A DNA stretch of 64,000 bases from Trichaptum fuscoviolaceum. Its lineage: Eukaryota; Basidiomycota; Agaricomycetes; Hymenochaetales; Trichaptaceae. The stretch covers positions 4,340,001-4,404,000 of the forward strand of contig CAJSYZ010000005.1 of assembly GCA_910574455.1 (NCBI GenBank), written 5' to 3'. Below, piece after piece: positions 47,156-57,153 of this stretch. A program made the position numbers and the translations under genes. Below the pieces are notes generated by a model. The model ran no database searches. It was not told the origin of the DNA and was given only the letters and a program-made list of their open reading frames with translations. Numbering within the stretch: the first letter of the stretch is position 1; the number at the start of each line of letters is the position of its first letter.

Positions 47156-48176
47156 TCATTGTTCAGGAAGGGGATTTCTGAAATCAGTTCGTTTGTTACG
47201 ACTATCTCACTCCATGCGTCGACAAAGTTCACGCCAACATCAGCAGCATCCTGTAAGTATCCGTCCATATCAAGGAAGCGCGTGAGAGAACGATATGTCA
47301 AGTAGTGGAATGCAACGCCATCAAGCACAGAAGTGTCAAATTGCTATCTCCATCTTCAGGCAAAGGCATATTGCATGGGTCGACACGGTACTTTATTTTC
47401 TCAGCACAGGCCGTCGCAGGCATAGATCTGGTCAGAGAGGCAAGACGCTTATCATAACTCGGGTTGACTGGGGTATTGGTTACAGAGCCTACAGTTTAGT
47501 TCAAGGCATATCAGATAATTGGTTTCGATCGTCGGTGAACGTCCACGGCCAAGATACAAAGCTGCAAAGGTGTTGCCGCTGGTGACTTTGCCGGTAATGT
47601 AAAAGTTGTTCTTGTTGACACTTGTAGTGCATGAGCGCGCAGCTTTGGTCCATTGTGCCAGTGTGTCCAATGCGACTTGTGTGCTCTTGTTAATACAAAT
47701 GGCGTCAATGTCACGGTCGAGCGCCTTGATCACCATGCATACAAACGTCTTGAGCTTCGCCATCACTTGAGGATTCCACTCCCTCAGACAATCTTGCACG
47801 GATGCGAACTTGGTTAGTTGACGCAGCCAATCCGGATGAACACCAAAGGCCTCCAAGTCACCATACTGCCAGTGGTTGAATGCTGATAGGGTAGTGATAT
47901 CAAACAAGACGGGTTGAGTTCATTCGTAATCGTGAAATCCTTGTACATATTGATTCCCTGCGGCGCATACTTTGGACGCTTCCAAACGGTGTTGTATTCA
48001 TTAAGGTCAAATGGTGTCAATTCATTCAAGTGGCTACGTGGTAAGCAGTTTGTCAGATGAGCGGTGTTGATACTTAGTCACTCGCATTACTCACCCAGAA
48101 GATCACCCATGGTACCAACAGTGAAATCCATCGTGATGTACATCCCGCGTGCACGCAAAGGCTTCATTGGTGAAGG
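47150..48176 (-). pseudogene. Alpha-1,3-glucan synthase fragment (amylase-like domain)
   Basis: Reading down the minus strand: MKPLRARGMYITMDFTVGTM (48176), then TPFDLNEYNTVWKRPKYAPQ, YGDLEAFGVHPDWLRQL, KFASVQDCLREWNPQVMAKL, ALDRDIDAICINKSTQVALD, FYITGKVTSGNTFAALYLGR and VAFHYLTYRSLTRFLDMDGY, followed by VNFVDAWSE. This order and wording match the N-terminal glycosyl-hydrolase-13-like part of fungal cell-wall alpha-1,3-glucan synthases (Ags/Mok family, proteins of more than 2000 residues). Only about 300 residues remain, with frame breaks near 47900 and 47450, an extra Arg in ALDRDIDAI, and loss of both gene ends. Recognised from memory of the family, not by alignment. Confidence 0.8.
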
Positions 48177-48665
48177 TATGTATCATTGGAAGTCATTTCA
48201 GTGACCGCGAAGAACTACTATGTACTACGTTACTGTGAACTATAACACGGGAACTCCGAACTGGAAGCTGTTTCATACGACACGTGACTGCAAAATACTA
48301 CAACACTGTGGGAACTGAACAGTTTATTACAAATACAAATTATTCCCACGGCGGAGTAACTTCGGACGAGCTAGCAGTGTCTCACGCAATTAAGCACACC
48401 CGTTCCCTGGACATGCCAGGGGATTTTGGGGCTGCAGCTCTTGCAACTATTTCCCACGGGTTCGGAACATGCGGAATCAACGTCTTTTCGCAATCCGATG
48501 GGCCTCACGCCGAAAAATTGACAGTACGAGAAATTTTAATCGGAATTTATCTTTTTCCGGTAACCCGGAAAAGGTCATCCAGCTGTTTAACCTTAATTGG
48601 TAGCTTTCCAGAAAGGCTCGGAAATCACTCCCGATTATATTTCCAGCCAATCCAAGGCCAATAAA

Positions 48666-49082
48666 AGCCCCACTCAATTCTTGATTTTCGCGTGTGTTGG
48701 TATTTTGCTCGGCATGTCAGGTTACCATGCGAGCGGTTCGGACCAACAACACCAACACAATCCGGAACTGAGAGGTTGTGTTGGTAAACATAAAAAAATA
48801 TTGATCCCGCATGCAAGCTGTCAAGCGGAGTTGGAAAATTTACAAGTTCAAGCTGCATTTGGTAGTTCACCCATGCAAATCGCTCAAAATGTCAAGCAAG
48901 ACCGACTTACCAACACAACCAACAGCGTTTTTCGCTGTTGGTGTTGTTGGTAAAATTTGTCGCCCAAAAAGGCAGCCACCAAAGCCCCGGGTCAATTAAA
49001 GTTCAAAATTCTTGTCCCAGAGAAACGGTACAAGCCTCTGCCGATACCAACACACCTTACCAACACAGAATTGAGTGGGGCT
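48666..49082. mobile_element. Small TIR element (MITE, about 417 bp) nested in the larger element
   Basis: Ends are AGCCCCACTCAATTCTTG and its complement CAGAATTGAGTGGGGCT. The interior is rich in CCAACAC/GTGTTGG motifs and contains a long hairpin at 48907-48953, with arms TTACCAACACAACCAACAGC and its near-complement. The flanks share AAA or TAAA, so the target duplication is unclear. Non-coding. Confidence 0.7.
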
Positions 49083-49364
49083 AAAGGCTGAAATCTCACA
49101 AAAAAAATTCATGTCCTTCAAAAAAAATTGAAACATAGACCGGAAATTTTTTTATTGCATAAATCGACGTATCTTTCTTACTTTGATTACAAAAATTTCA
49201 GTATGGCGAGTTTTCACGCAAAATTCCGGCCTGCACCCAGAGGCGGGTTTTGGCCTTTCGCCACTGTAGTATTTGCTGAAACGTTCGCACGGGTGGCAGA
49301 TTTCCCTGAGCGTTCTCACGCAATTCCGGACTGCAGTGCCCTTCCTCCTAGAGGGAGTAAGGGA

Positions 49365-50784
49365 ACCACCATCTGTGGCTCTGTCGGTGCGTGTGCATGG
49401 GTGTCCGTGTGGGCGATAGTGTACTATTCCAAGTTTGGGCTGCTACGTCCTGCCAGTGGCCCTGAGTGCTGGTGGCATCACTACGAGCCATGCCAGAGAA
49501 GTTCACGGTGATCCTCTTCACTTGTATAATCCATTCTATTCTCTCGTTGTACTCCTTGTCCTCTGAAATTCAAGCCAAGACATGCAAAGCGCCCGTTTGG
49601 TAGGATTCATCAGATTTACACATTGCAACCGTTGCTTATGCATTGGCCGCCGCCATGTGAATTAAAAAGAGCTCATTTTGGTCGTCTCCCGCCGAGGAAC
49701 TTGACGTCAACACAATTCTGCGAGGAGCAAGCTCTGCAGACGACACATCATTCGGTGTGTATGGCATTGAGTGTGAGTAGCTTCAAGATGCTCACTGATG
49801 TGGACGACCGACGTGATAACCGGATAGACCAAGGACTGGTATCCAACAGCCCAAAACTAACTGATGGTGGACCGGCCGCAATCCAAATTCATCTTTATCT
49901 CGCCAAGTAGCAATGTTGTTCTTTCTTGGTCCATTTCTATGGAGCTGCACAAGAAATCGAGGGTGGGCCTTGAAGGTCTCTGAAATGTCCCTGCTCTTTC
50001 CCATTCAATGAAGGAGCGCAACATTAAAGAACAACCATACCTACATATACTATTTCTACGCTTCTCCAGATCAATGAGAAATGAATCGAGGCTTTGAGTA
50101 TCTAGCCTTCTACTGCTCTTCTGACAATGCAAGGAGCCCAGAGTCCGTTCTGGCTACTGCCACGTCGAGGCCTACTCACACCGGGCCTTCTGTAAATCAA
50201 CGCAGCCCTCGTCAAACGTACTATCTTGAAGCAACCTTTCGCATGGCCTTTTTGTGTTGTGGTGCCGGCCGCTTCTCTGCACCTCTTTTTGCGCTTGTTG
50301 CGAGTCCCCTGGCCTGGAAGGTTATACATTACATTTGTTGTAGGTCAGTCGTCTATGTTCTCCTCAAGGGCAAGAATACACTGCTCATTGCCTATATGTA
50401 GTTCCAAGATCTGGACTGTCCTGCAACAAGTGCAAGACTTATATTAACCTTTCTGTGAATGGAATTGATAGTGTAGGTAAGTGGTTTGTAGATGCCCCAT
50501 AGCAGTTTTGGTTCATGATTGCGTGCGGTGAGCATATACGTACTTTAGGGGTGTTGGCATCAACCTTTCACTCGAATACGCAAAGTTTTATATGGGCTGG
50601 TAGCTTTTATGCAGATGTTCTCGGAGTCGGTGGAGAGGTGCGACCAAAGAAGCCCATCTTCCTCGCAGCTGAAGGCGTAATACATGCGTGCAATAGTCTC
50701 TACAAGAGTCTATACATAACAACCAGGACAACAAAAGCCGGAAATGCGCCAAAACATGATGGGTGGGGTACATGACAGCAATAA
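49365..50784. other. Unit 5 spacer right of the insertion, up to M5
   Basis: Resumes the block seen at 22955-24339. Contains the module K string ISETFKAHPRFLVQLHRNG on the minus strand near 49930-49990. No full gene recognised. Confidence 0.45.
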
Positions 50785-52591
50785 TCAAATGTGTGGTATG
50801 AATTTTGTCCAAACAACTGTCTCGAACGCAGAGGGAGGAAGGCGACGAAGGGACAGGAGGGCGAGAATGAGGAGGGAAAGGCGGGCGACAGGATATATAA
50901 CGGCAGGAGGTGTTTCTACGGCCTTCTTTATGCGCGTCCAAAATATACCCTCAGGAGTTCCGTTACTAGTATAGAACCATTTCTTATAGACAAAACGAGT
51001 GTAGACAGGAGTAGCTGCGACGATGAGAAGACACAGGCCTACGATAGTCAGAGAAGCCGTCCGCCAAAGAATCCGCTCGACAGGCGAAGGGAACTCAAAG
51101 TTCCATGCCGCACAGTGGATCGACCCAAATGCGGCGCCTGCTAAGGCAGAGAAAAACAAAAGCGGCCTCGCTTCGGCGTCTTCGCTGTCGAACATCATGT
51201 ACATGATCCACTGCATGTCACCCTCATTGAAGAGCAGCTCGAGCGCTGGTTTGTTGTGCATCTTGTCCTTCGCATCGCGGAAGGTATCCAGACTGATTCC
51301 GACTATTCCAGGGTTAAGGATCTGGTCCATTGGGAGGAACATGAGCAGGTACGGCAAGTAAAACAGATTCGTGAAGACAAGTTTGCAGGTCGTCCAGATC
51401 GAGTTGATGGCTCGGCGAAAGTACGATCTCGTCGCCGGAGGTTCTGAGCTTTGTATAGGTCCGACCTCGAGATTAACATCCTTCTGCCTTCGGTGGCATA
51501 TCTGATGACGTAGAACGCGGATCGTCTTCAGAAGCCACATCGAAAGGGATTGTAGATGCGTTGCTAGTGCCGGGATAATTGACCGTGCGGATCCTCGGAG
51601 ATAATCTCTCAACCGGAACCAATTCCACGGGGGAAATGACCAACTCCCGTCCTCGTTCCGTGACTCGTTCTCGCGATCTTTAGCCATCCTTGCCTCTGCA
51701 AGCTGCCTTTCCAACGCCTTCGTGCGGATGACGATCGGACATCGAACATCGAGCGGCTTGTTCCACCAGAAAAGATACATGATGCTGTTCAGTCCGGCCA
51801 ACGCCGCCGTCGTAAGCTCGATCTCCGTGATTGTTAAGTGCTGATGTGCGCGAGCTATGAGCTGGATAATGAACCAGGAGATCTGCAAAAGAGCGACACC
51901 TTTCGAGAGTGCATCGCCTTTGCTTCTGTCCTCGATTTCTTTCGCTGTCGTATCCGGGAAGTCGATCAGTTGCTTCTTCAGTAGTTCCTGAAGTTTGTAG
52001 AATTCGAGGACGCCTTCCTGCACCTCAATCCCCTCCTTCTCCGTTTTATAGCGGCGCCAATTCCAGAGATAGAGGTCGTCGCCCTTTATATAGTTCACTT
52101 TGAAGCCTCCCATCTGCAAAAAATGCGCATGTGTCATTGTCCATTGCACACCTACAAAAATTGTTCAACTAAATTTATTACAAGCTGAAAATGAATAACA
52201 TAATACATGATTTCGGTCGTGCTTTGTTTATCGTCTCTCTTATCTTCACGGCGCCTCGCCACTGCTTGAATGCCCACAGGATCATCACCTCTGGCGCGAG
52301 AAGGGCCAAGCACATGAGAAAGATCCTACGTTTCAGTAGCATCCAGTTACTCTCCTCGAGCCACGGTACGTTCGGGTGCACAGATATCCATGTAACAGCA
52401 AACGTCGTCGCCAGACAGCTCCAAATGATGTCCCAGACGGAACGACCGGGGCAAGAACAGTCGTTCGAGCATTCGTCTCGCGTGAGGATCGGCGCATCGT
52501 AGGCCAGTTGATCCGCGAAGGACGAGGCGACGGGAATAGCACTCGTGCCGTAGTGTCGAGTAAGGAATAAGTAGGCAAGAATGAGGAGCAT
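50785..52591 (-). CDS. M5: polytopic membrane protein, 583 aa
   Basis: Exons 52207-52591 and 50785-52151, with a 55-base intron. The start is taken at MLLILAYLFLTRHYG, aligned with the other copies, although the frame is open upstream (a further Met 25 codons earlier). Linker form is intermediate: GSWSFPPWNWFRLRDYLRGS and then THLQSLSMWLLKTIRVLRH. The frame is intact and all hydrophobic segments are present. Confidence 0.85.
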
Positions 52592-53800
52592 GGTGCGGGA
52601 TGGCAGGCGGGGGACAAGGTCTGAAGAGGCGACAAGTGCTTCCCTATATAGCATGTACGAGGCCAACAGCGTGTTTACTCACCGAACACGATACCACAGC
52701 ACTTTCATTCATACCAACCATCAACACAGCACCCGTCGATTATCTTGGCGCTAATCACAGAGTTCAGCATACGCACACTGCAGATGTTCTTAGTCGAGAA
52801 TGAACGAGTGCGTCCAGTTCATTCTTAGGCTCTCCTGTGTAGTCGAAGGTAGCCAGAGATAGTGTGGTTGACGTACATGTTAATGTAACGACAAGTAAGA
52901 CAAGTGGGAAGGTGAGGCGCCCGAGAATGTCACTGGCTGTGTGCACAGGTTCTGTCCGCATGTTTGAGGCGATGAAGGGAATTCAGTCAGGTTCTAAACT
53001 TATCACTGGCACTGGCAGGTAAATAAGCGCCCTATGAAACGAACGCAAAGATGGCTCACCTGCGTAAACGTTGAAGCAACGTTGCCTGCAGACATGATTC
53101 CATCAGCCGGACAACAAAGTGGAAGGTCCTCGAGTCTTGATTGCACTGGCCTTGGATTGTGCGCACTGATAAATTGCCCCGTACCATAGAAGATGTCACA
53201 GTCGATGACGATGGGTTGCCAGTGGTCGTTGCGACTCAATAACTTGAAGATTCAGCCTGAGGCCGCTGCAGTGATGGCGTGGAAACGTGATGCTATTTTC
53301 GGACTTATGCTCCGAAGGCCGTTTTTCTGTTATCTTCAGCATCGCCTTTCCCCTTCGTCGTACATGCTTCGCCCAAGCACGGACACTCTCGCAGCTCTAA
53401 GAGTCCAGCGCCTATCTTATGTAGTAGAAGCACTCACCAACGTTCCACCCGATTTCTGGCGTCCTCACTTCTTCCAGGCAGGCACCTGCTACTCATCATA
53501 TATCGGATTGCTTGACGACTGCGAGGACTGGTATTCCTTGAGCAAGGACTGAGGAAAGCTTAGTTGAAATTTAAGCAAGGCAGCTAATCAGCTCATCCCG
53601 TGATAACAAGTCTACAAGCTGACACGCCGCGATGTATCTTACAACGAGTGGGTGGGTCCGATAGAAGCTGTCCCTAGCTCTTCCCCTGCATTGATACTTC
53701 ACGGAGTGACTTCAAAAGGCCCGCAATATTGCGAAGGGGAGAAGGCAGGTTGTGGATGGCATTGATGGAACAAGCGGCTGTAGATAGGTGAGCCAATGGT
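52592..53800. other. M5 upstream region
   Basis: Aligns in part with the other M upstream regions. A plus-strand frame at 53193-53552 (119 codons) is open here but not in the other units, so it is not called as a gene. Confidence 0.4.
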
Positions 53801-53833
53801 AACTTGAAGTGCTCTCATCTGGTATGCAGAATC

Positions 53834-54130
53834 ATGTCAAACGAGGACAACCCCTCGTTCCAAACCTTGGATATTGACTTTCTTCTGGTTCCCGAGGATC
53901 GCCTGATTTCATCCCCTCTTGTATGTAACAAGCATCTGAAGCTGATGCTTGCTTGTACGGAAAGGGGGCTTGGAGTCGCTAGTACCCTCCCGAACTCAAG
54001 TACATGTATATCGCGTCGAGCATAAGCGTACTCGATTTATTCTTGTCCTGAATCTAGTGCTGCGGAGTCGATCGGCACGTGGATTGTCGTCTTGCCTTTG
54101 GCGCATTCGCTGTCATCATTTTGGCAACAT
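53834..54130 (+). pseudogene. Module L, unit 6: partial frame
   Basis: Reads MSNEDNPSFQTLDIDFLLVP, then LKLMLACTERGLGVAS, and stops at 54025. The later part of the module is in another frame. Confidence 0.3.
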
Positions 54131-54877
54131 GAAGCCCGAAATGCATGCCTGATGAAAGAATAGATTTACTTGGGCATCTGGTCGTCTGATTTCATCGAAG
54201 TCAACGTTCCCCTCGAGGTCGTGAACATGCCCTTCGATTAGCTTTAGTGAGCTCGTGCGCGAATGCCATCCGATGTGCAATGGGCGACGGCTTGTGCACT
54301 GTACCGCCCTCTCATTCGTCGGCATCCTGTGCAGATAGACGGGTTTTTTCAACTGCTTCTTGAAGGCTCGGCGACGGACTTTCGAGTCATCTATAGATCA
54401 ATGATGCTGGCCGTTCTACTGGATATTCCATGGGCGAACTGTGATGAAGACATGACAGTGCTTCGAGTAGAGCTTGCATCCACGATCATGAACAACCCGT
54501 AGCTTGGTCAAAATATCTCATCTTTCGTATAAGCCATAGCTTTGGAAGAGATATACCTGTTACCTTGAAATGAGACTGGTGAGTCCAGCCAAGTTCGGTT
54601 TAGAAGGCCTGGGACTCACTTTCTCTAGATCTCTGAAATATGCAGAAAAGCAAACGAACTAGTGCTTTTGTTGAGGGCTACTCATTGATAGATGAGGCAA
54701 TCTGAAACTTTCTTTACAAGGCAAACTTCAGAGCGCTCTCGAAGAGCCGACGATGGTTTAGTATAGGGAGAATCTAATGCTTCCTGTTGCATGAGGAGGG
54801 GGAGGGAAGAAGTGAAAGGACCGGTGTGGTTAGACGAACCAAGGTCGCGAACCCAAAGCGCTGTGCGTGACCTTGAG
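54131..54877. other. Spacer upstream of Z6
   Basis: Copy of the L-to-Z spacer of the other units. No gene recognised. Confidence 0.45.
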
Positions 54878-54935
54878 GCGCGACGCGTCGCGCGTTAATG
54901 TGCCCACCGGCGGGCTTTAAATTGTATGTGGTACA
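54878..54935 (+). promoter_or_regulatory. Conserved Z promoter, unit 6, with perfect ACGCGT palindrome
   Basis: GGCGCGACGCGTCGCGCG, then GTGCCCACCGGCGGGC and TTTAAATTG, 130 bases before ATG 55059. Confidence 0.6.
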
Positions 54936-55058
54936 CATACCCATCCTTCTTCACTTACCACGACCATTGCACTATTTCTTCTTCCCCCCCCCTCTTCAAA
55001 ATCTTCTCCCTCGACAATCAGGCTTACGCTTCCCAATATCTTCAACCTTTCCCAAATC

Positions 55059-56246
55059 ATGGACAACGGTCAGACAGAAGAGTATTGGCCACTGACGCGT
55101 AACATGGACAGACCATGCAAGACTTGCATATGCAACGGCTCAGAACGACATGACGAACCAGTCGTCTTTCATGTTTCGGTCGGGAGCCAATATCAACCGC
55201 CCTGTCATATCGTATCTTGACGACCATATAACGCCCTGGGATCTGTTAAGGGTAATTCAGGACGGATCGCCAGCTGATCAAGCTTGTTGCCGCTCCAATC
55301 AAGAACTCACCAGCTCGGAACCAGCAACTCGAAATGTTTTGTCCCAGCGGCATGCCCAACCCAATCCTTCTCAAAGGCCACTCAGTCGCAAGCCCGACCT
55401 GATTCTATCTGCGAACCATGCGAATGTTGCATCGACCAGCCAATGTGCATGGACTACGGAGTATAGAACACCGGTGCCTAGCCCGGAAAGTACTGTAGCC
55501 TCAGTAGACTATAGTATTTCCAACCACCGCCACTCGCAGCTCCCGACACCCTCACCAAGCACTCACAGTTATACAACTTCGCCTGTTGATTCTCCCCCAT
55601 TTCCTGCAGTTCGGTCCGAATACTCTGGAATGAGCCAAGGACATGTTTCTGCTGCAACTGCAGCGCAGCTCACGGTGCCAATCATGAGCAATCCCTACCC
55701 ATACCCGCAGTCGCGTACGGCCCATCGCAAGCGGGACCAAGCACCTTGAATCTCCCTATACTTCAACAGACGCCCTCCTCTGCGCAAGGCGTAACATCCC
55801 GGAAGAGGGGCACGGAAACGCAAGATACCGCATCGCTACCCGCACCAGCTGCAAAGAAGAAGGGCGGCAATGGGAAGGGACCAGGGCGTATCCCGAATCC
55901 CAAGGACTTCAAATGTACCGTTGCTGGCTGCGATGCTGCGTATGAATCTGAAGGATCCCGAGACAGACATGTAAAGAGTCACGATCGTACTCAGCGTCTG
56001 TATTGTCCAAATGCAGAATGTACGAAGCCGGGAGAAGGGGGACCGTCAACATTTCGAGACATGTCGGATCTTGTTCGCCATGTATACAAATCCAATTCTG
56101 AATGCTGGGCCGCAGCGCCTGAGCTGCCCGTAGAATGGCCGCAGGATAACAAGGAAGCAGTGAAAAGCACATTGTTGAAGTTGAGTGAGGGAAGGAAACG
56201 GAAACTCAAACTGTAGGCGGCAGTCACAGTTTTTCAGCTAGAGTAA
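55059..56246 (+). pseudogene. Z6: C2H2 zinc-finger gene copy with internal deletion and frameshift
   Basis: After the first eleven codons (MDNGQTEEYW) the sequence jumps at about 55089 to the end of intron 2, so the rest of exon 1 and all of exon 2 (about 400 bp) are missing. Exon 3 reads well to about 55712, where GGTC is missing relative to Z3 (CAGTCGCGTACG), shifting the frame. The C-terminal part (55746-56216) keeps both zinc sites whole: the finger FKCTVAGCDAAYESEGSRD, then CPNAECTKPG with MSDLVRHV. It ends in SEGRKRKLKL before TAG 56216. It shows what the intact C-terminus looks like. The array similarity ends at about 56246. Confidence 0.75.
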
Positions 56247-57153
56247 TGCAGGCACATAATGGTGCATCTTCTGAAAATAGCCCATATTATCGGGTGAATG
56301 ATTCACACGGTCGAATGATTCACGTGAATGATTCGTTCAGATGAATGATTCACCATATAGTTATAGCAGAAGATTATTGCTTGTATTCATATTAAGTAGT
56401 AGGACATGTATAGTAGATGTAATGAATGAATCATTGAATTATTCACAAAATTCGGTCAAGAATCAATCAGAAACATTTAGTGAACGGAAAGTGAATGATT
56501 CAACAAATGATTCAATGAGAATAAGAAACTGGAATCATTCACAAGATACGACAAGAATGAATCAGAAACAATGAGTGAACGGAAAGTGAACGATTCAATG
56601 AATGATTCAATTAGCAGAAGATGGTCGAACAAATCAAAGGTAAGGGAATTATTTAACATGAATAAGGAATACCACTGATAGATCAAGTATAGTATACCAT
56701 TGGATGCCTTACGACCTGCTCACCGGTGACGCGTTCGAGCACGGCATATAGATCCGGAGCCACCGACGCCGAAACTTAATGGACGTGCGCTACCGGCTGT
56801 CAAGAGACCTAGCGCCGCCGTTCCAAATCTTCGTCCAGTGGCAAGCCCCGAACCAGCCTCCTCAACGTGGAAGTCGATGCATGCGCCGAAAGCTATAAAG
56901 ACGTCATTCTATGTACCACGCACATACCCGTCGACAACGCTGCGAATCCGATTACACATCAAAATCGTAGACCTCGTTAGCACGCTTCGCCTGAATGCGC
57001 GAGCCTCGGGATGCGAAGACGATGTTGATGATGATGACGGTGTTGTGAGATGTTGAGACATAATGTGCTAATCACCACGAACGAGTATCAGTATAAGGCG
57101 TGCATCGTATAGCAATAGGAACGTACCAAGGCGGCGAACCTCCATAGACGACT
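56247..57153. other. Non-array DNA between Z6 and the KDZ gene
   Basis: AT-rich with a repeat cluster to about 56640, then GC-richer sequence without a convincing gene. May be the 3' terminal region of the KDZ transposon. Confidence 0.45.
56294..56625. repeat. GTGAATGATTCA-type repeat cluster
   Basis: GAATGATTCA or close variants occur about ten times in both orientations (near-palindrome GTGAATGATTCAC). A longer unit, AATCAGAAACA followed by GTGAACGGAAAGTGAA, is repeated at about 56465 and 56560. Confidence 0.85.

Larger units (their letters stand above)
46764..49364. mobile_element. Inverted-repeat element (about 2.6 kb) carrying a glucan synthase gene fragment
   Basis: The paralogous units read GCATTACCACCATCTG without a break. 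Here 2.6 kb lies between GCATTAC and ACCACCATCTG, with at most a 2-bp duplication (AC). Inverted repeats are present: TCCCTTACTCCCT at 46793-46805 versus 49352-49364, and ACTACAGTGGCGAAAGGC at about 46806-46823 versus its complement near 49252-49269. They are imperfect: the left end has 29 extra outer bases and the right side about 80 more internal bases. The interior holds a decayed alpha-1,3-glucan synthase fragment and a smaller TIR element. No transposase is seen, so it is non-autonomous. Confidence 0.7.
11584..56246. repeat. Tandem array of about 8-kb segmental duplications (five full units plus a partial sixth)
   Basis: The same order of sequence blocks recurs: a small plus-strand module L, a conserved promoter, zinc-finger gene Z (+), a conserved spacer, membrane-protein gene M (-) and its upstream region. 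Approximate units are 11584-19640, 19640-27460, 27460-35440, 35440-44690, 44691-53800 and 53800-56246. The M genes start at 17937, 26146, 34086, 43063 and 52591. Units 4 and 5 are longer because of transposon insertions. Unit 6 ends abruptly at about 56246, at the end of its Z gene. Confidence 0.93.

Noticed and set aside
46764..49364. Functional alpha-1,3-glucan synthase gene
   Set aside because: Only a few hundred residues of a protein normally over 2000 long are present, with frame breaks and both ends missing.
53193..53552. 119-codon plus-strand frame upstream of M5
   Set aside because: The homologous stretches in the other units have stops and indels, and no domain is recognisable.
11584..56246. 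Regular spacing of repeats as a CRISPR array or satellite
   Set aside because: The period is about 8 kb with genes and introns in each unit; these are segmental duplications in a eukaryote.
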